29,166 nt of DNA from Aeromicrobium sp. (GCA_023254755.1 JALRKU010000250.1:1-29166); one strand, 5' to 3'; positions 13,677 to 22,380 are shown, counted from the stretch's first letter. Numbers and translations: made by a program. The notes: generated from the letters alone by a model not told the origin.

Positions 13677-14041
13677 GGGACCATTCCCATCACGTCGCAG
13701 TAGTAGGAGCCGGCGCTGGCGCGGTCGAAGCGCAGCGTCGCGCCAGTGGTGGACCGTGCTGTCCACCGCGGGTTCGTCAGGTCGGGATGGTTGACGCCGA
13801 TGGTCACGGCCGGGATGTCCGAGAACGCGACCGGCCACGTCACGTTGACGTTCACGCCGCCGCTGCCCGAGGGGACGAGCACGCCGCGGACCGCCTGGAC
13901 CTTCTGTGACCACACCGGGGTCGAGCTGATGCCCGCGATCGCGGCTTCGACAGCCTCGGCTAGGGCGCGCAGAGCGGCCGGCCCGTTGGGGGCGTCCGTC
14001 AGCTCGGGGTATGGCAGGTCGTAGGTGGGGGTGGAGCCCAT
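13673..14041 (-). CDS. Phage tail-fibre accessory protein
   Basis: 122 residues from ATG 14041 with TAGGAGG upstream. The N-terminus T-Y-D-L-P-Y-P-E-L-T-D-A-P-N-G-P-A-A-L-R-A-L-A is a pattern common in small actinophage tail proteins. An H-type beta domain follows (about 45-122, W-P-V-A-F-S-D-I-P-A-V-T-I-G). It is probably part of the adsorption apparatus. Confidence 0.65.
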   Translation of the reverse strand: MGSTPTYDLPYPELTDAPNGPAALRALAEAVEAAIAGISSTPVWSQKVQAVRGVLVPSGSGGVNVNVTWPVAFSDIPAVTIGVNHPDLTNPRWTARSTTGATLRFDRASAGSYYCDVMGMVP

Positions 14042-14049
14042 CTGTCCTC

Positions 14050-14271
14050 CTAGGACGTTTTGAAGCAGATCGGGGGGAGGCCGTCGACGCGCAGGGCGTA
14101 GCCGATCTCGCCTTCGGACCAGGACTGGCCGGCGAGGTACTGCGCGGGCACGGGGTCGCTGCCGCCGGCGAGGGTGACGGTGAACGGCGACGTCGTCGCG
14201 CACTTGGCCTGGACGAGTCGGGTCGTCTTGCCGAGGTCGTACTTCTCGTCGAGCCGGTCCGCGACGCTCAC
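14050..14271 (-). CDS. Small hypothetical tail-region protein
   Basis: 73 residues from GTG 14271 (GTGA overlap). Unrecognised. It starts with a helix (SVADRLDEKYDLGKTTRLVQA), then has a beta-rich stretch. Coupling to the DUF5047-like gene suggests a tail-tip assembly role. Confidence 0.6.
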   Translation of the reverse strand: MSVADRLDEKYDLGKTTRLVQAKCATTSPFTVTLAGGSDPVPAQYLAGQSWSEGEIGYALRVDGLPPICFKTS

Positions 14272-15368
14272 GCCGCCTCCTCCACCGGGACGCTGGCCAG
14301 GGTGTCGAGCGTCATCGTGTTCGCGATGTAGTCGGCCCGGCCGGAGTCGAACAGGTGCGCTACACGGAATCCGGGATCGACCTCGGTGGCCGGGTGCAGG
14401 GCCGTGACCATGTCTCCCGGCTCGAGTGCGGGGTTGATGAGCCCCGTCATGGTGAGCCGCTCAGTCGAGCCGATGACCCGCGCCAGGATGGTCGTGGCCG
14501 CAGACATGGCCTGCCCGCTGGTCTTGATCGTCGGGGACGCGTAGAAGTAGGGGACGGTGCCGATCTTGTCGGGGTGACGTGGGCTGTCGGCCGGCACGGT
14601 TGCGATCTGCCGCGCCCACGTCTGCTTCTCGCCCGGGACCACGACCACCGTGTTGTAGAGCCGGTCGAGGGGGCGCTCGCGGTCGGCCGACAGGATGTTG
14701 CCGCCCGCGTCGCCGGTCTTGAACGTGTAGACCGAAGCCTTCGGGTCTGACGTGGGGACCGGACGGATGACCCAGGACCCGTCGACGTCGGGCCAAACCT
14801 CGAGTGATCCGTCGGTGGCGAGGTCCTTGATCGGCTGGGTGCGGTCGCGGTCCCAGGTGCCGAGCTCGCCGGTCATGATGCCGCCGTCGGCGAGCTGGTG
14901 GACGGTGGCGCCGGGGATCGCACCGAGGATCAGGTCGGTGATCCGTTGAGCTCGGGACGCTCCGTTGGGCGGCGAGTAGGGGGCGAGGAGGCGGCACCGT
15001 TCGACGCGCGCCCACTGGTCGGTCAGGGACAGGCTGATGTCGCCGCCGGCGAGGGACACGCCGCCGCTGGCGGCCTCGCCGTAGAAGACGGGCACCCGCT
15101 CGTACAGGCGCGGCCCGAACTTGATGCCGTGATGGATCTGGAAGATCGCCCCGGGGGTCGACACCAGGCCGTAGAGGTCCAGACCGGGCTGGGGGGACAC
15201 AGCGACCGAGGCTGTGCGCCGGCGGCCAGTACCGGACTGCATCGCCACGGTGCACGCCATGGGTGAAAGCGAGACCGGGGCTTCGCCGGGCGGGGTGCAG
15301 GTGATCGTCGTGATCGTGTCGTGGCTGAGGTTGAGAGCGCGCAGGTAGCGCGAGCTGACCTGCTTCAT
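14268..15368 (-). CDS. DUF5047-like minor tail protein
   Basis: 366 residues from ATG 15368, overlapping the upstream stop as ATGA. The N-terminus MKQVSSRYLRALNLSHDTIT followed by a beta domain, then LYERVPVFYGEAASGGVSL and SLTDQWARVERCRLLAPY, matches DUF5047-type actinophage tail proteins. These lie just after the distal tail gene and are thought to form part of the baseplate or tail tip. The C-terminal half (about 200-366) resembles baseplate hub proteins, with a long beta-rich region ending in LEPGDMVTALHPA. Confidence 0.7.
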   Translation of the reverse strand: MKQVSSRYLRALNLSHDTITTITCTPPGEAPVSLSPMACTVAMQSGTGRRRTASVAVSPQPGLDLYGLVSTPGAIFQIHHGIKFGPRLYERVPVFYGEAASGGVSLAGGDISLSLTDQWARVERCRLLAPYSPPNGASRAQRITDLILGAIPGATVHQLADGGIMTGELGTWDRDRTQPIKDLATDGSLEVWPDVDGSWVIRPVPTSDPKASVYTFKTGDAGGNILSADRERPLDRLYNTVVVVPGEKQTWARQIATVPADSPRHPDKIGTVPYFYASPTIKTSGQAMSAATTILARVIGSTERLTMTGLINPALEPGDMVTALHPATEVDPGFRVAHLFDSGRADYIANTMTLDTLASVPVEEAA

Positions 15369-17365
15369 GCGTCCGGCGGTCCAGCCAGAGTGTCGATCCA
15401 CGCGTCGTAGCCGGCAGGGGGGAGGAGGCTGGCCCAGGTGGTGAAGTCCATCGCCACGTCCGCCCACGTCCAGTCCGAGCCGGGCGTCACGATCGGTTCG
15501 TCGACCGGCGTCATGGGCAGGTTCAGCTCGCGGATCGGTCGCCACTCGGCGTTGGGCATGCGGTCGACCGTCAGGTCGCCGACGGAGTACCAGCCGTCCG
15601 GCACGTCCTCCTCGGTCGATCCGGCCGGCATGCGCAGCAGGAGGGGCGTCTGGTCATCCAGCAGCGCCAGCAGGTCGGCGCGGGCATCGAGCGTCATCGA
15701 CAGGATCGACAGAACCCACTCCTCGGCCGCTCGAGGTCCGGTGGTCGTGACGACGCGTCGCCGCCGCCCGATCGGCTCGTGGATGGTGCGCCGTGCCTCC
15801 GACTTCGTCTGGGCCCGGGTGGAGGCCTCCATGAACGTCGTGTCCGAGCCGATCGAGAGTGACAGGTCGGGCTGGGAGGGATGGATCAGCCACGGCTCGT
15901 CGACGTCGAGGGTGATCGTCGCCGACTCCGCGAAGGCGGTGGGGCTGACCGCGAGTGCGGGCGCGATCGCGCCGACGGAGGCGGGCAGGGGGACGTACAT
16001 GTGGTGGACGGTTGCGGTCGTGAAGTGCAGGACGCCCGTTGAGTCGACGCCGCCGAGGAAGACGGGGCTGCTGGGCTCGGGTGCACTGATGCTGGTGCGC
16101 AGGATGCCGTTGCTGTCGTACCGCTTGATGCGGTCGGTGGCCGGGTCGTGGATGACGAATGAGCCCTCGGCGGTGACGGCAAGACCGGGGGCTGGCTCGA
16201 ACGCGTTCCAGTCGACCTCGTTGGGTACGACGGCGAGCTGCGACTGGAGGGCGCCGGTCGTGTCGTAACGCATGAAGTAGTCGCCGGTCCACGCGGTCAG
16301 GAATCCGTTGGTGGGATCCATGGCGAGACCGAGCGCTTCGCCGTTCGGGTACCAGCTGGTGCTGCCGATGCCGGTAGTGGAGTACTTCCGGACTCGCTTG
16401 TTGTCGGCGTCGTAGACGAACAGGTTGTCGGACGAGTCGCAGACGATGAGCAGCGGTCGCCCGGTGGTGCTCCACGTCGTGCCGGCGACGCCCGCGCTGG
16501 TGTACTTGCGGACGAGCTCCGCGACGCGGTCGGTGAAGTACACGTTGCCGGCGGAGTCCGTGGTCAGGTCGGAGACGTTCGCGGGGCATGCCCACGAGTC
16601 GACGAGAGACCCGCCAGAGAAGCGGTAGAGCGTGTCGTTTTCGCCGTCGACGATCCACACGTCGTCGCTACTGTCGACGTGGATCGCGGTGGCGTTGACG
16701 AAGCTGGGAGGCTCTGTGTCGGCCGCGAACTGCCAGTCCAGGGCAACGAGGCGCACCTTGGTGGCGTCACCGATGATGTCGCGAGTCAGCGACCAGGATC
16801 CGTCAAGCGCCGCAGCGGTGACGTAGCCGTTGTCGAGGACGAGTGAGTAGGAGCCGCCACCGGTGGCCTGCAGCGGCGAGGTTCCCGTGCCCCGGAGCGA
16901 CACCTTGGCCAGATCAGTCTGCAGGGAGGCGATCACGGTCACTTCGTCAGCGGACAGCAGCTCGACACGGACGAGCGTCGGGTTGGTGACGATGATGCGC
17001 TGGATCGCGCCCGACACCCCGCGGGTGATCTGGGCGTTGCGGATGAGCGATGTCGCCTCGCCTGAGCTGACTGACCAGGATCCAGTGTCGCCGGTCCAGG
17101 CAGCCAGGCTGGCCCAGGTCTCGCTCCAGTCTGGTGTCGACGCTGGAATGTAGGTGCCCTTGGCGGTGTAGGTGACCGGGAGTCCGAACGGAGCTTCGTA
17201 GTCGTCGAGCAGCGCCTCGGCGCCGCCGATGTACGGCTGGGCCCGCAGCGGCGCGCCGGCGCGCGTCACTGCGAGGTCGACGAAAGACCCGCCCGCGGGC
17301 GTGGCCATCTCGAGGCGCACCCGGGGCGGGTCGTTCGTGGGCTGCGGATCCACGGTCATCGTCAC
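15365..17365 (-). CDS. Distal tail protein with an inserted NHL-type beta-propeller
   Basis: 666 residues from GTG 17365 (GTGA overlap with the tape measure). N-terminal beta domain (about 10-75), jelly-roll-like region (about 78-218), then about 238 residues (222-460) of NHL/SMP-30-like repeats such as VDSSDDVWIVDGENDTLYRF, DSAGNVYFTD and DSSDNLFVYDADNKRVRKYS, and a C-terminal beta region (about 480-666). Position directly after the tape measure marks a Dit-like or minor tail protein. The propeller is probably an inserted adhesion module. NHL repeats bind proteins, sugars or RNA elsewhere; the ligand here is unknown. Confidence 0.75.
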   Translation of the reverse strand: MTMTVDPQPTNDPPRVRLEMATPAGGSFVDLAVTRAGAPLRAQPYIGGAEALLDDYEAPFGLPVTYTAKGTYIPASTPDWSETWASLAAWTGDTGSWSVSSGEATSLIRNAQITRGVSGAIQRIIVTNPTLVRVELLSADEVTVIASLQTDLAKVSLRGTGTSPLQATGGGSYSLVLDNGYVTAAALDGSWSLTRDIIGDATKVRLVALDWQFAADTEPPSFVNATAIHVDSSDDVWIVDGENDTLYRFSGGSLVDSWACPANVSDLTTDSAGNVYFTDRVAELVRKYTSAGVAGTTWSTTGRPLLIVCDSSDNLFVYDADNKRVRKYSTTGIGSTSWYPNGEALGLAMDPTNGFLTAWTGDYFMRYDTTGALQSQLAVVPNEVDWNAFEPAPGLAVTAEGSFVIHDPATDRIKRYDSNGILRTSISAPEPSSPVFLGGVDSTGVLHFTTATVHHMYVPLPASVGAIAPALAVSPTAFAESATITLDVDEPWLIHPSQPDLSLSIGSDTTFMEASTRAQTKSEARRTIHEPIGRRRRVVTTTGPRAAEEWVLSILSMTLDARADLLALLDDQTPLLLRMPAGSTEEDVPDGWYSVGDLTVDRMPNAEWRPIRELNLPMTPVDEPIVTPGSDWTWADVAMDFTTWASLLPPAGYDAWIDTLAGPPDA

Positions 17366-19968
17366 GTGAACACCGCCTGCTCCTGGTCGAAGTTGTTGGC
17401 GGCGACCTCGATGCGCGCCTGCTTGGTGGCGATGTCGCGGAGGTAGCCGATCACCTGAGATCCGTCGACGATCGGCATGTCCGGCAGTGGAGCCGCAGCT
17501 GCCACGCCGCTGGCTGACACTCCGGCGGGGAAGGACCGCGCCGCGCCCTCGTAGCTCGCCAGCCCGCCGTCGGCGAACCGTCCGGCGTTGATCGAGTCCA
17601 TGAACCCGACGCCGTACTTCGCCACCGACGACGCCTTCACGACGTACTCGCCGTTCGACAGGCGAGCGGGAATGAGATCGTCCGTGGGGCCGCCCGGGCC
17701 GCTGATGTAACCGCCAGACGCCTTGGCCTTCGTGGTGCGCTCGATGACGTTGATGAACGCCGAGATCGGGGCGCCGACTCCAGGAATCGAGAGGATGGCC
17801 GCGGACAGTGCTCGGATCTTGCGTCGGGCTTCGGCGTCGTGCAGTCGAACCCACGTGTCGATGTTCTTGGGAGTCAGGCCGAGCGTGTCGAGGTAGTCCC
17901 GCATTCGCTTCCGAGAGTGCTGCGCGGCCTCGCCTGAGTCGAGGATCGCCTTGCGGCCGTCGCGCAGTTTGTCGGCGAGGTCTGCCTGCGACGCACCAGC
18001 CGCGATGTCAGCGTCGATGGACTCGCGAAGCAGCTTCACTCGATCGCGGATCGCATCCTGGTTCGCGAGCCCTTCGGCGGAGTTGTCGCTCAGTGACGTG
18101 CCGTTCTTCTTCAACTCCTCGCTGAGGGTGAGGATGCTCTCCTTCCACGCATTCGACGCGTCCTCCTGCGCGATGAGGGCATCCGTGGTGCGCTCCTGCT
18201 CAGCGATGTTGTCGATCAGGGCCTCGGTCTGATCTCGTACCGCCGCGGAAGCGTTCTCCATCGACCCGGCGAGGCCGGCCTGCTCGAACTTCAGATCCTG
18301 GGTGGCCCGCGCCGACTCGTCGACCGCCGCTTTCGCCCGTTCGTACGCCGCGGCGGCCTCTTCCAAGTCGGATGAACCGAAGGCGTCCTCGACGTCGTTC
18401 TTGAGCTTGGCGAACGCGTTCGAGGGGTTGAGCGAGTCCAGGAATGACCCCTCGCCGACCTGGTCACGGAGCTCGCGCAGCTTTCGTCCGGCTTCCTCGA
18501 GAGCGGCGTTCTGCGCTTCGATTCCGGCCGGACCGGCCGCCAAGGCCTGGTTGACGCGCTGCAGCGATTCCCAGAAGCCGTCAGTGGAAGACGCGATGTC
18601 CTTCACCAAGCCTGCACCGGCGCCGAGTGCTGCTCCCCAAGGTCCCAGGATTGAGCCCGCCATCGCGCCCATCGCGGTATTGCTGAGGCCCATCTTCTCG
18701 TCGAGGTCGGACATCACGAACGCGAGTCCGCCGACACCAGCCGCGATCTTGCCGCCGGCGGCAAGCGAGTTTCCGAGCCGGGCGGTCGTGGTGGCGAAGG
18801 CCGCGGTCTTGGGTCCGGTGCGGTCGAGCGCGGCCCCGAAGTCGAGGAAGGACCGGGTCGCGGCAGGTAGATCCTTCGCGGCCTTGGTCACACCGCCCCA
18901 CGCGGTCGCGCTGAAGATCGACGCCATTGCCGACCCCTGAGCAGCGCGGGAGATGGCGATCAGTCGGCTGTAGGCCGAGGTCAGCGCTGCGAGGCCGACG
19001 ATGGCGGGGCCGAGATCTGAGTCCGCGATCGTCGCGACCGTGTCAGCGATGGCCTCGATGGCAGGCAGCACGGCCTCACCGACAGGTGCCGCGGCGTCGA
19101 CGAGCTCGACCAGGGCGTTGCCCATCGCGCCGAGGGTGTCCCACACCTTGGGGCCGACCCGGTCGACGTAGTCGAGGAACTCGGCGAAGCCCTCGGTCTG
19201 GTCGAGGTTGTCGGCCCACTCGGCGAAGTCCCGGGACATGTCCAGGAAGCCCTGCGAGAACTGGTCCGACAGCGGGTCGAACGCCATCCACAGGTGCGCG
19301 AAGCCCTCGGTCAGGTTGCCGAGCGCACGGCCCATGTCGATCAGGGTCGGGCGGGCTTCGGCTTCGAGGAAGTCGAAGAACTGATCCCACTCGGGCCCAG
19401 CGAGCGCCTCGCCCGCCTCAGCCGACAGGTCACCGAGAGCGCCGGCGATCTCGCCCACGATCCGCTCAACCTGCGGAGCGCGCTCCATCACGGCCTCGAT
19501 GCCGTCGGACAGGCCAGGGAACAGCTCGGCTTGGGCGGTGTCCTGCAGGCCTTGCAACTGAGGGCGGAGCCGCTGCAGCACGTCGACGAAATCGCGGCCG
19601 GCTGGGCCGAGCTTGGACAACGTCTCCTGCATCTTCTCGTAGTTCGCGATCGACGGCTCGACCGCGTACTCGTTGGTGGCCTTGAGGGCGTCGCCGACGC
19701 CGTTGAACGCCAAGATCGCGGTGCCGGCAGCGGCGGTCGCGAACGCGAGCTGGTTCGTCATCCCGGACAGCGCAGGGATGGCCGCCGCCCCGAGCGGCAC
19801 CAGGGCAGGGCCGAGCGCGAGGCCGGTCTGGACTAGGGTCGCCATCCTGTCGTTGCCGGTGTCGAGCTCGCGCGCGAAGGCTTTCGCCGAAGCCGACGCC
19901 GAGAGCATGGCGCGGTTGAAGTCGCTGATGTCGCCGCGGAGGCGGACTGTCACTGACCGGTCGACCAT
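17362..19968 (-). CDS. Tape measure protein
   Basis: 868 residues from ATG 19968, with GAGGAGG upstream and a 1-base overlap with the upstream stop. Helical throughout, with a hydrophobic stretch at about 52-98, coiled coils, and the C-terminal GGYISGPGGPTDDLIPARLS motif that recurs in actinophage tape measures. It sets tail length and may help DNA cross the membrane. The length suggests a medium-length siphovirus tail. Confidence 0.9.
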   Translation of the reverse strand: MVDRSVTVRLRGDISDFNRAMLSASASAKAFARELDTGNDRMATLVQTGLALGPALVPLGAAAIPALSGMTNQLAFATAAAGTAILAFNGVGDALKATNEYAVEPSIANYEKMQETLSKLGPAGRDFVDVLQRLRPQLQGLQDTAQAELFPGLSDGIEAVMERAPQVERIVGEIAGALGDLSAEAGEALAGPEWDQFFDFLEAEARPTLIDMGRALGNLTEGFAHLWMAFDPLSDQFSQGFLDMSRDFAEWADNLDQTEGFAEFLDYVDRVGPKVWDTLGAMGNALVELVDAAAPVGEAVLPAIEAIADTVATIADSDLGPAIVGLAALTSAYSRLIAISRAAQGSAMASIFSATAWGGVTKAAKDLPAATRSFLDFGAALDRTGPKTAAFATTTARLGNSLAAGGKIAAGVGGLAFVMSDLDEKMGLSNTAMGAMAGSILGPWGAALGAGAGLVKDIASSTDGFWESLQRVNQALAAGPAGIEAQNAALEEAGRKLRELRDQVGEGSFLDSLNPSNAFAKLKNDVEDAFGSSDLEEAAAAYERAKAAVDESARATQDLKFEQAGLAGSMENASAAVRDQTEALIDNIAEQERTTDALIAQEDASNAWKESILTLSEELKKNGTSLSDNSAEGLANQDAIRDRVKLLRESIDADIAAGASQADLADKLRDGRKAILDSGEAAQHSRKRMRDYLDTLGLTPKNIDTWVRLHDAEARRKIRALSAAILSIPGVGAPISAFINVIERTTKAKASGGYISGPGGPTDDLIPARLSNGEYVVKASSVAKYGVGFMDSINAGRFADGGLASYEGAARSFPAGVSASGVAAAAPLPDMPIVDGSQVIGYLRDIATKQARIEVAANNFDQEQAVFT

Positions 19969-20444
19969 CAGTCCTCCTCGGCGTCGATTGGGTGGGCGAG
20001 GAAGATGCGTCCGTCAGCGGGGGCGGCGTGGCCGGGGACGGGTTCCTTCTTCTCGTGCTTCTTGGTGAAGTCGCGTCGGACGACGTCGATGGCACCGCAG
20101 GTGATGCACCGGTACTGGACGACTTCGGCCTTGCGGTCGCCGTGCTCTTCCCAGGTGACGTGGCGGGTGGCGGTCGGGATCGGGACGAGGGTGTCGTAGT
20201 TGCGACAGGACGGACACCGCATCGCTTCCCACGCAGCGAGACCGAGCGCGCTGGCCCGGCCATCGTCGTCCCACTCCGACTCGCGTCGGACGACCGTCTT
20301 GCCGGTGTAGACGTCGTTCGCGTCGTAGTGCTCGTGGACCTCAGCGGGCACGAAGCCCTCGAAGATCGCCGGGCTCACTCCGAAGCGCTGCGCCGCCTGG
20401 ACTCGGCGCCGTTCGCCTGCGTGATCACGTAGGCGAGCGACTCT
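19968..20444 (-). CDS. Frameshift-encoded C-terminal part of the tail assembly chaperone
   Basis: This -1 frame continues the chaperone after slippage at 20444-20450. The 158 residues begin RVARLRDHAGERRRVQAAQR and include a zinc-ribbon pair, RCPSCRNYDT and YRCITCGAID. The fused product would be 329 residues, the usual short/long chaperone pair that helps wrap the tape measure. A GTG at 20378 overlaps the short form's stop, but it has no clear ribosome binding site, so the frameshift route is preferred. Both could operate. Confidence 0.75.
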   Translation of the reverse strand, partial: RVARLRDHAGERRRVQAAQRFGVSPAIFEGFVPAEVHEHYDANDVYTGKTVVRRESEWDDDGRASALGLAAWEAMRCPSCRNYDTLVPIPTATRHVTWEEHGDRKAEVVQYRCITCGAIDVVRRDFTKKHEKKEPVPGHAAPADGRIFLAHPIDAEED

Positions 20445-20956
20445 TTTGGGAGATCGACCTCCGAGTTGTTCATGTCCCACGCGGCCTTCTCGAGCTTCGC
20501 GTAGTGGAAGCGCGACATCTCCTCGCCGCCGAGCTCGTCGAGGATCTTGCCGCCGACCTCGAGAAGCTTGTCGAGATCACGCGGGTCGATGCCGCCATCG
20601 GGGTCTGAGGCGAGAGAGGCCGTGACCAGGTCGGCCAGGAAGCCGGCGCGGTTGAATCCGGACAGTTGGTCGCGCTGGTTTCCCGGCCGCGGCGGATGCT
20701 TCTCCTCGAGTTCTGTCCAGGTCCGGAACGACACTGCCCACACCGTCACCTCGACAGCGCTCTCACGGGCCTCCTCGGCGAGCTCGTCGTACCGCTTCGC
20801 CAGCGCGAACGCCTCGGACTTGCTGCTCATGCGCTTGGGCTGCACCGACTCGGCGCGCTGCGCCTTCATGACCTGGTTGTACAGCTCGTCCAGCTCCGCC
20901 TCGTAGTTGCCGAGGTAGAGAGAAACGACGGTGCGTCGACGGCTGATGGTGGGCAT
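20375..20956 (-). CDS. Tail assembly chaperone, short form
   Basis: 193 residues from ATG 20956 with AAGGAG upstream. Helical, with F-R-T-W-T-E-L-E-E-K-H-P-P-R-P-G and N-R-A-G-F-L-A-D-L-V, the pattern of actinophage tail assembly chaperones located between the major tail protein and the tape measure. The slippery heptamer lies at residues 170-171, leaving 22 more residues in the zero frame before the stop. Confidence 0.85.
   Translation of the reverse strand: MPTISRRRTVVSLYLGNYEAELDELYNQVMKAQRAESVQPKRMSSKSEAFALAKRYDELAEEARESAVEVTVWAVSFRTWTELEEKHPPRPGNQRDQLSGFNRAGFLADLVTASLASDPDGGIDPRDLDKLLEVGGKILDELGGEEMSRFHYAKLEKAAWDMNNSEVDLPKESLAYVITQANGAESRRRSASE
20444..20450 (-). promoter_or_regulatory. 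Programmed -1 ribosomal frameshift site
   Basis: On the minus strand the heptamer C-CCA-AAA lies in the zero frame (codons Pro170-Lys171, preceded by CTC). It fits the X-XXY-YYZ rule exactly. Re-pairing one base back gives CCC-AAA and leads into the zinc-ribbon frame. Confidence 0.8.
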
Positions 20957-21003
20957 GGCTCGGTGCTCCTTGGCTCGGGGTGGCTCGGATGGTGCTGAAG
21001 GAA

Positions 21004-21037
21004 GCGGGGCGACGGTCCGAGCCGACCGCCGCCCCGC
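21004..21037 (-). terminator. Hairpin between major tail and chaperone genes
   Basis: GCGGGGCGACGGTC and GACCGCCGCCCCGC pair over 14 bp with one mismatch and a 6-base loop. It lies 13 bases after the major tail gene stop (21051). It probably acts as a partial terminator or mRNA end, lowering tail-chaperone expression relative to the major tail protein. There is no long T tract. Confidence 0.65.
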
Positions 21038-21050
21038 GCTCGTGGGGATG

Positions 21051-21572
21051 TCAGGCGACGACGGCGACGTCGGGCACGCGGGGGCCCTTGACGCCGAGCG
21101 TCTGCGTGACGGTGAGCGGTGCGAACTCGTCGGCGCCGCGGGAATCCTTGTCCTGGACGCCGCACTCGACGGGGAACACGTCGGCCTTGTCGGTGGCCGT
21201 GACCACTTCCTCGGGCTCGATGCCGAAGAACATCAGCAGGTCACCGGTGACGCCCTCCGCGAGCTCGACGTAGACCACGTTCGCCGGGTCGGAGTCGGTT
21301 CCCTGCGGCAGGTAGGTGTAGACGAGGGGCGCGATCGTCCACGAGACGCGGCCGAGGACACCGAACGACTGCTTGGAGCAGAACCGGCGCTGCTCGCCGG
21401 TGTTCTGGGTGGCGGTGGGGCCATCCCAGTCGGGCATCAGGAAGCAGGAGATGTCGACGCCAGCGGCGACCTCGGCGACGGTGGGCGCGTTCCGGTCGGC
21501 CAGGCCGCCCGGGACGAACACTGCCTTGACGTTGCCCTCGGCAGGCACCGAATCGGGGATGGAGACGGTCAT
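21051..21572 (-). CDS. Major tail protein (tube subunit)
   Basis: 173 residues from ATG 21572. Beta-rich, with L-M-P-D-W-D-G-P-T and an S-F-G-V-L-G-R-V-S-W core typical of tail tube subunits. Position (between connectors and the chaperone, followed by a hairpin) fits the major tail protein. The short length is within range for siphophage tube proteins. Confidence 0.75.
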   Translation of the reverse strand: MTVSIPDSVPAEGNVKAVFVPGGLADRNAPTVAEVAAGVDISCFLMPDWDGPTATQNTGEQRRFCSKQSFGVLGRVSWTIAPLVYTYLPQGTDSDPANVVYVELAEGVTGDLLMFFGIEPEEVVTATDKADVFPVECGVQDKDSRGADEFAPLTVTQTLGVKGPRVPDVAVVA

Positions 21573-21584
21573 GGGGTGCCCTCC

Positions 21585-21926
21585 TCAGGCGTCGTTGCGG
21601 CCGTCGGCCGCCTGGTAGTGCGCCACGACGAGCGGGAGCTTGTCGGGCTTGTTCTTGGCGTCGGCGTAGCCGTCGATCGCCGGGTCCTGGGAGTCGGCGT
21701 AGGCGTCGAGCTGGGCGACGGTCCACGTCTCGGTGGGCTCGCCGTCGGGGATCGTGACGGCGACAGGGTCGGTGCCGACGGTGACCTTGGTCTTCGCGGG
21801 CAGAGGGCGGCCGTAGCTGTCGACGGCGGGCTTGTCGACGATGTCGACGGCCTTGAGGTTGGGCCTCGTGGTGCTGTACTCGTGGCCGTTGTCCTTGCGC
21901 TTGACGCGGACGAACTTGGCGGACAT
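21585..21926 (-). CDS. Small hypothetical virion-region protein
   Basis: 113 residues from ATG 21926 with AGGAG upstream. Basic N-terminus (MSAKFVRVKRKDNGHEYST) followed by an acidic Asp/Asn-rich C-terminal half (DAYADSQDPAIDGYADAKNK). It lies directly upstream of the major tail gene and may be a tail completion or structural accessory protein. Not recognised. The promoter of the divergent lipoprotein gene overlaps its start. Confidence 0.65.
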   Translation of the reverse strand: MSAKFVRVKRKDNGHEYSTTRPNLKAVDIVDKPAVDSYGRPLPAKTKVTVGTDPVAVTIPDGEPTETWTVAQLDAYADSQDPAIDGYADAKNKPDKLPLVVAHYQAADGRNDA

Positions 21927-21948
21927 GTCGTCTCCTGGTGGGTAGGGT
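21920..21948 (+). promoter_or_regulatory. Compact promoter of the lipoprotein moron
   Basis: CGGACA (21920-21925), a 17-base spacer and TAGGGT (21943-21948) lead to ATG 21955 after 6 bases. GGGG just before the ATG may help initiation. The -35 overlaps the start codon of the divergent structural gene. Confidence 0.5.
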
Positions 21949-21954
21949 GCGGGG

Positions 21955-22380
21955 ATGGATCGACGGATGGGCGCCGCGATCGCGGGCCTGGCATTGGTGG
22001 CGCTTGGGGCGTGCGGTGGGGCCGGCGACGACGCGAAGGCCGAGCCGGGCCCGAGCCCCGAGAAGATCGAGCTCGCCGACGCATGCGTCGAGGCGAACCA
22101 GGCGGCCGAGGAGGCGTTGGTGAGCATCGAGGGCCTGGCCCTCCCGGATTCGCTCGATGCCTTCGCAGGCTCGCTCGACGAGATTTCGAAGCGCGCGGAT
22201 TCGGAAGGGCATGCCGCACTGAGCGAACTGGCTTCGCAGGCCCGCGAGGCCAGCGACGGGCTTTCGAACAAGATCGGACTGGACCGGACAGACGCTGGCA
22301 TCGCGATGCTGGACGCCTACAACGCACTGCAGCACACCTGCGCCGAGGTGGGCGCCGAACTGATCATCCCCAGGGGCTAG
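21955..22380 (+). CDS. Secreted lipoprotein moron
   Basis: 141 residues. A basic start (MDRRM), a hydrophobic core and the lipobox LGAC (Cys20) mark a type II signal peptide. After maturation the protein would be lipid-anchored outside the membrane. A Pro/Glu linker (GDDAKAEPGPSPEK) precedes a helical domain with two Cys (ADACVEAN and QHTCAEV) that could form a disulfide. It sits against the transcription of the structural operon with its own promoter, and its stop overlaps the convergent gene by 4 bases. Phage lipoproteins such as Ltp of phage TP-J34 block DNA injection by other phages, so superinfection exclusion is a reasonable inference but unproven. Confidence 0.75.
   Translation: MDRRMGAAIAGLALVALGACGGAGDDAKAEPGPSPEKIELADACVEANQAAEEALVSIEGLALPDSLDAFAGSLDEISKRADSEGHAALSELASQAREASDGLSNKIGLDRTDAGIAMLDAYNALQHTCAEVGAELIIPRG

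Noticed and set aside
19968..20378. Zinc-ribbon protein as a simple independent gene from GTG 20378
   Set aside because: Possible, but no ribosome binding site is seen and an exact slippery heptamer sits upstream in the correct frame.
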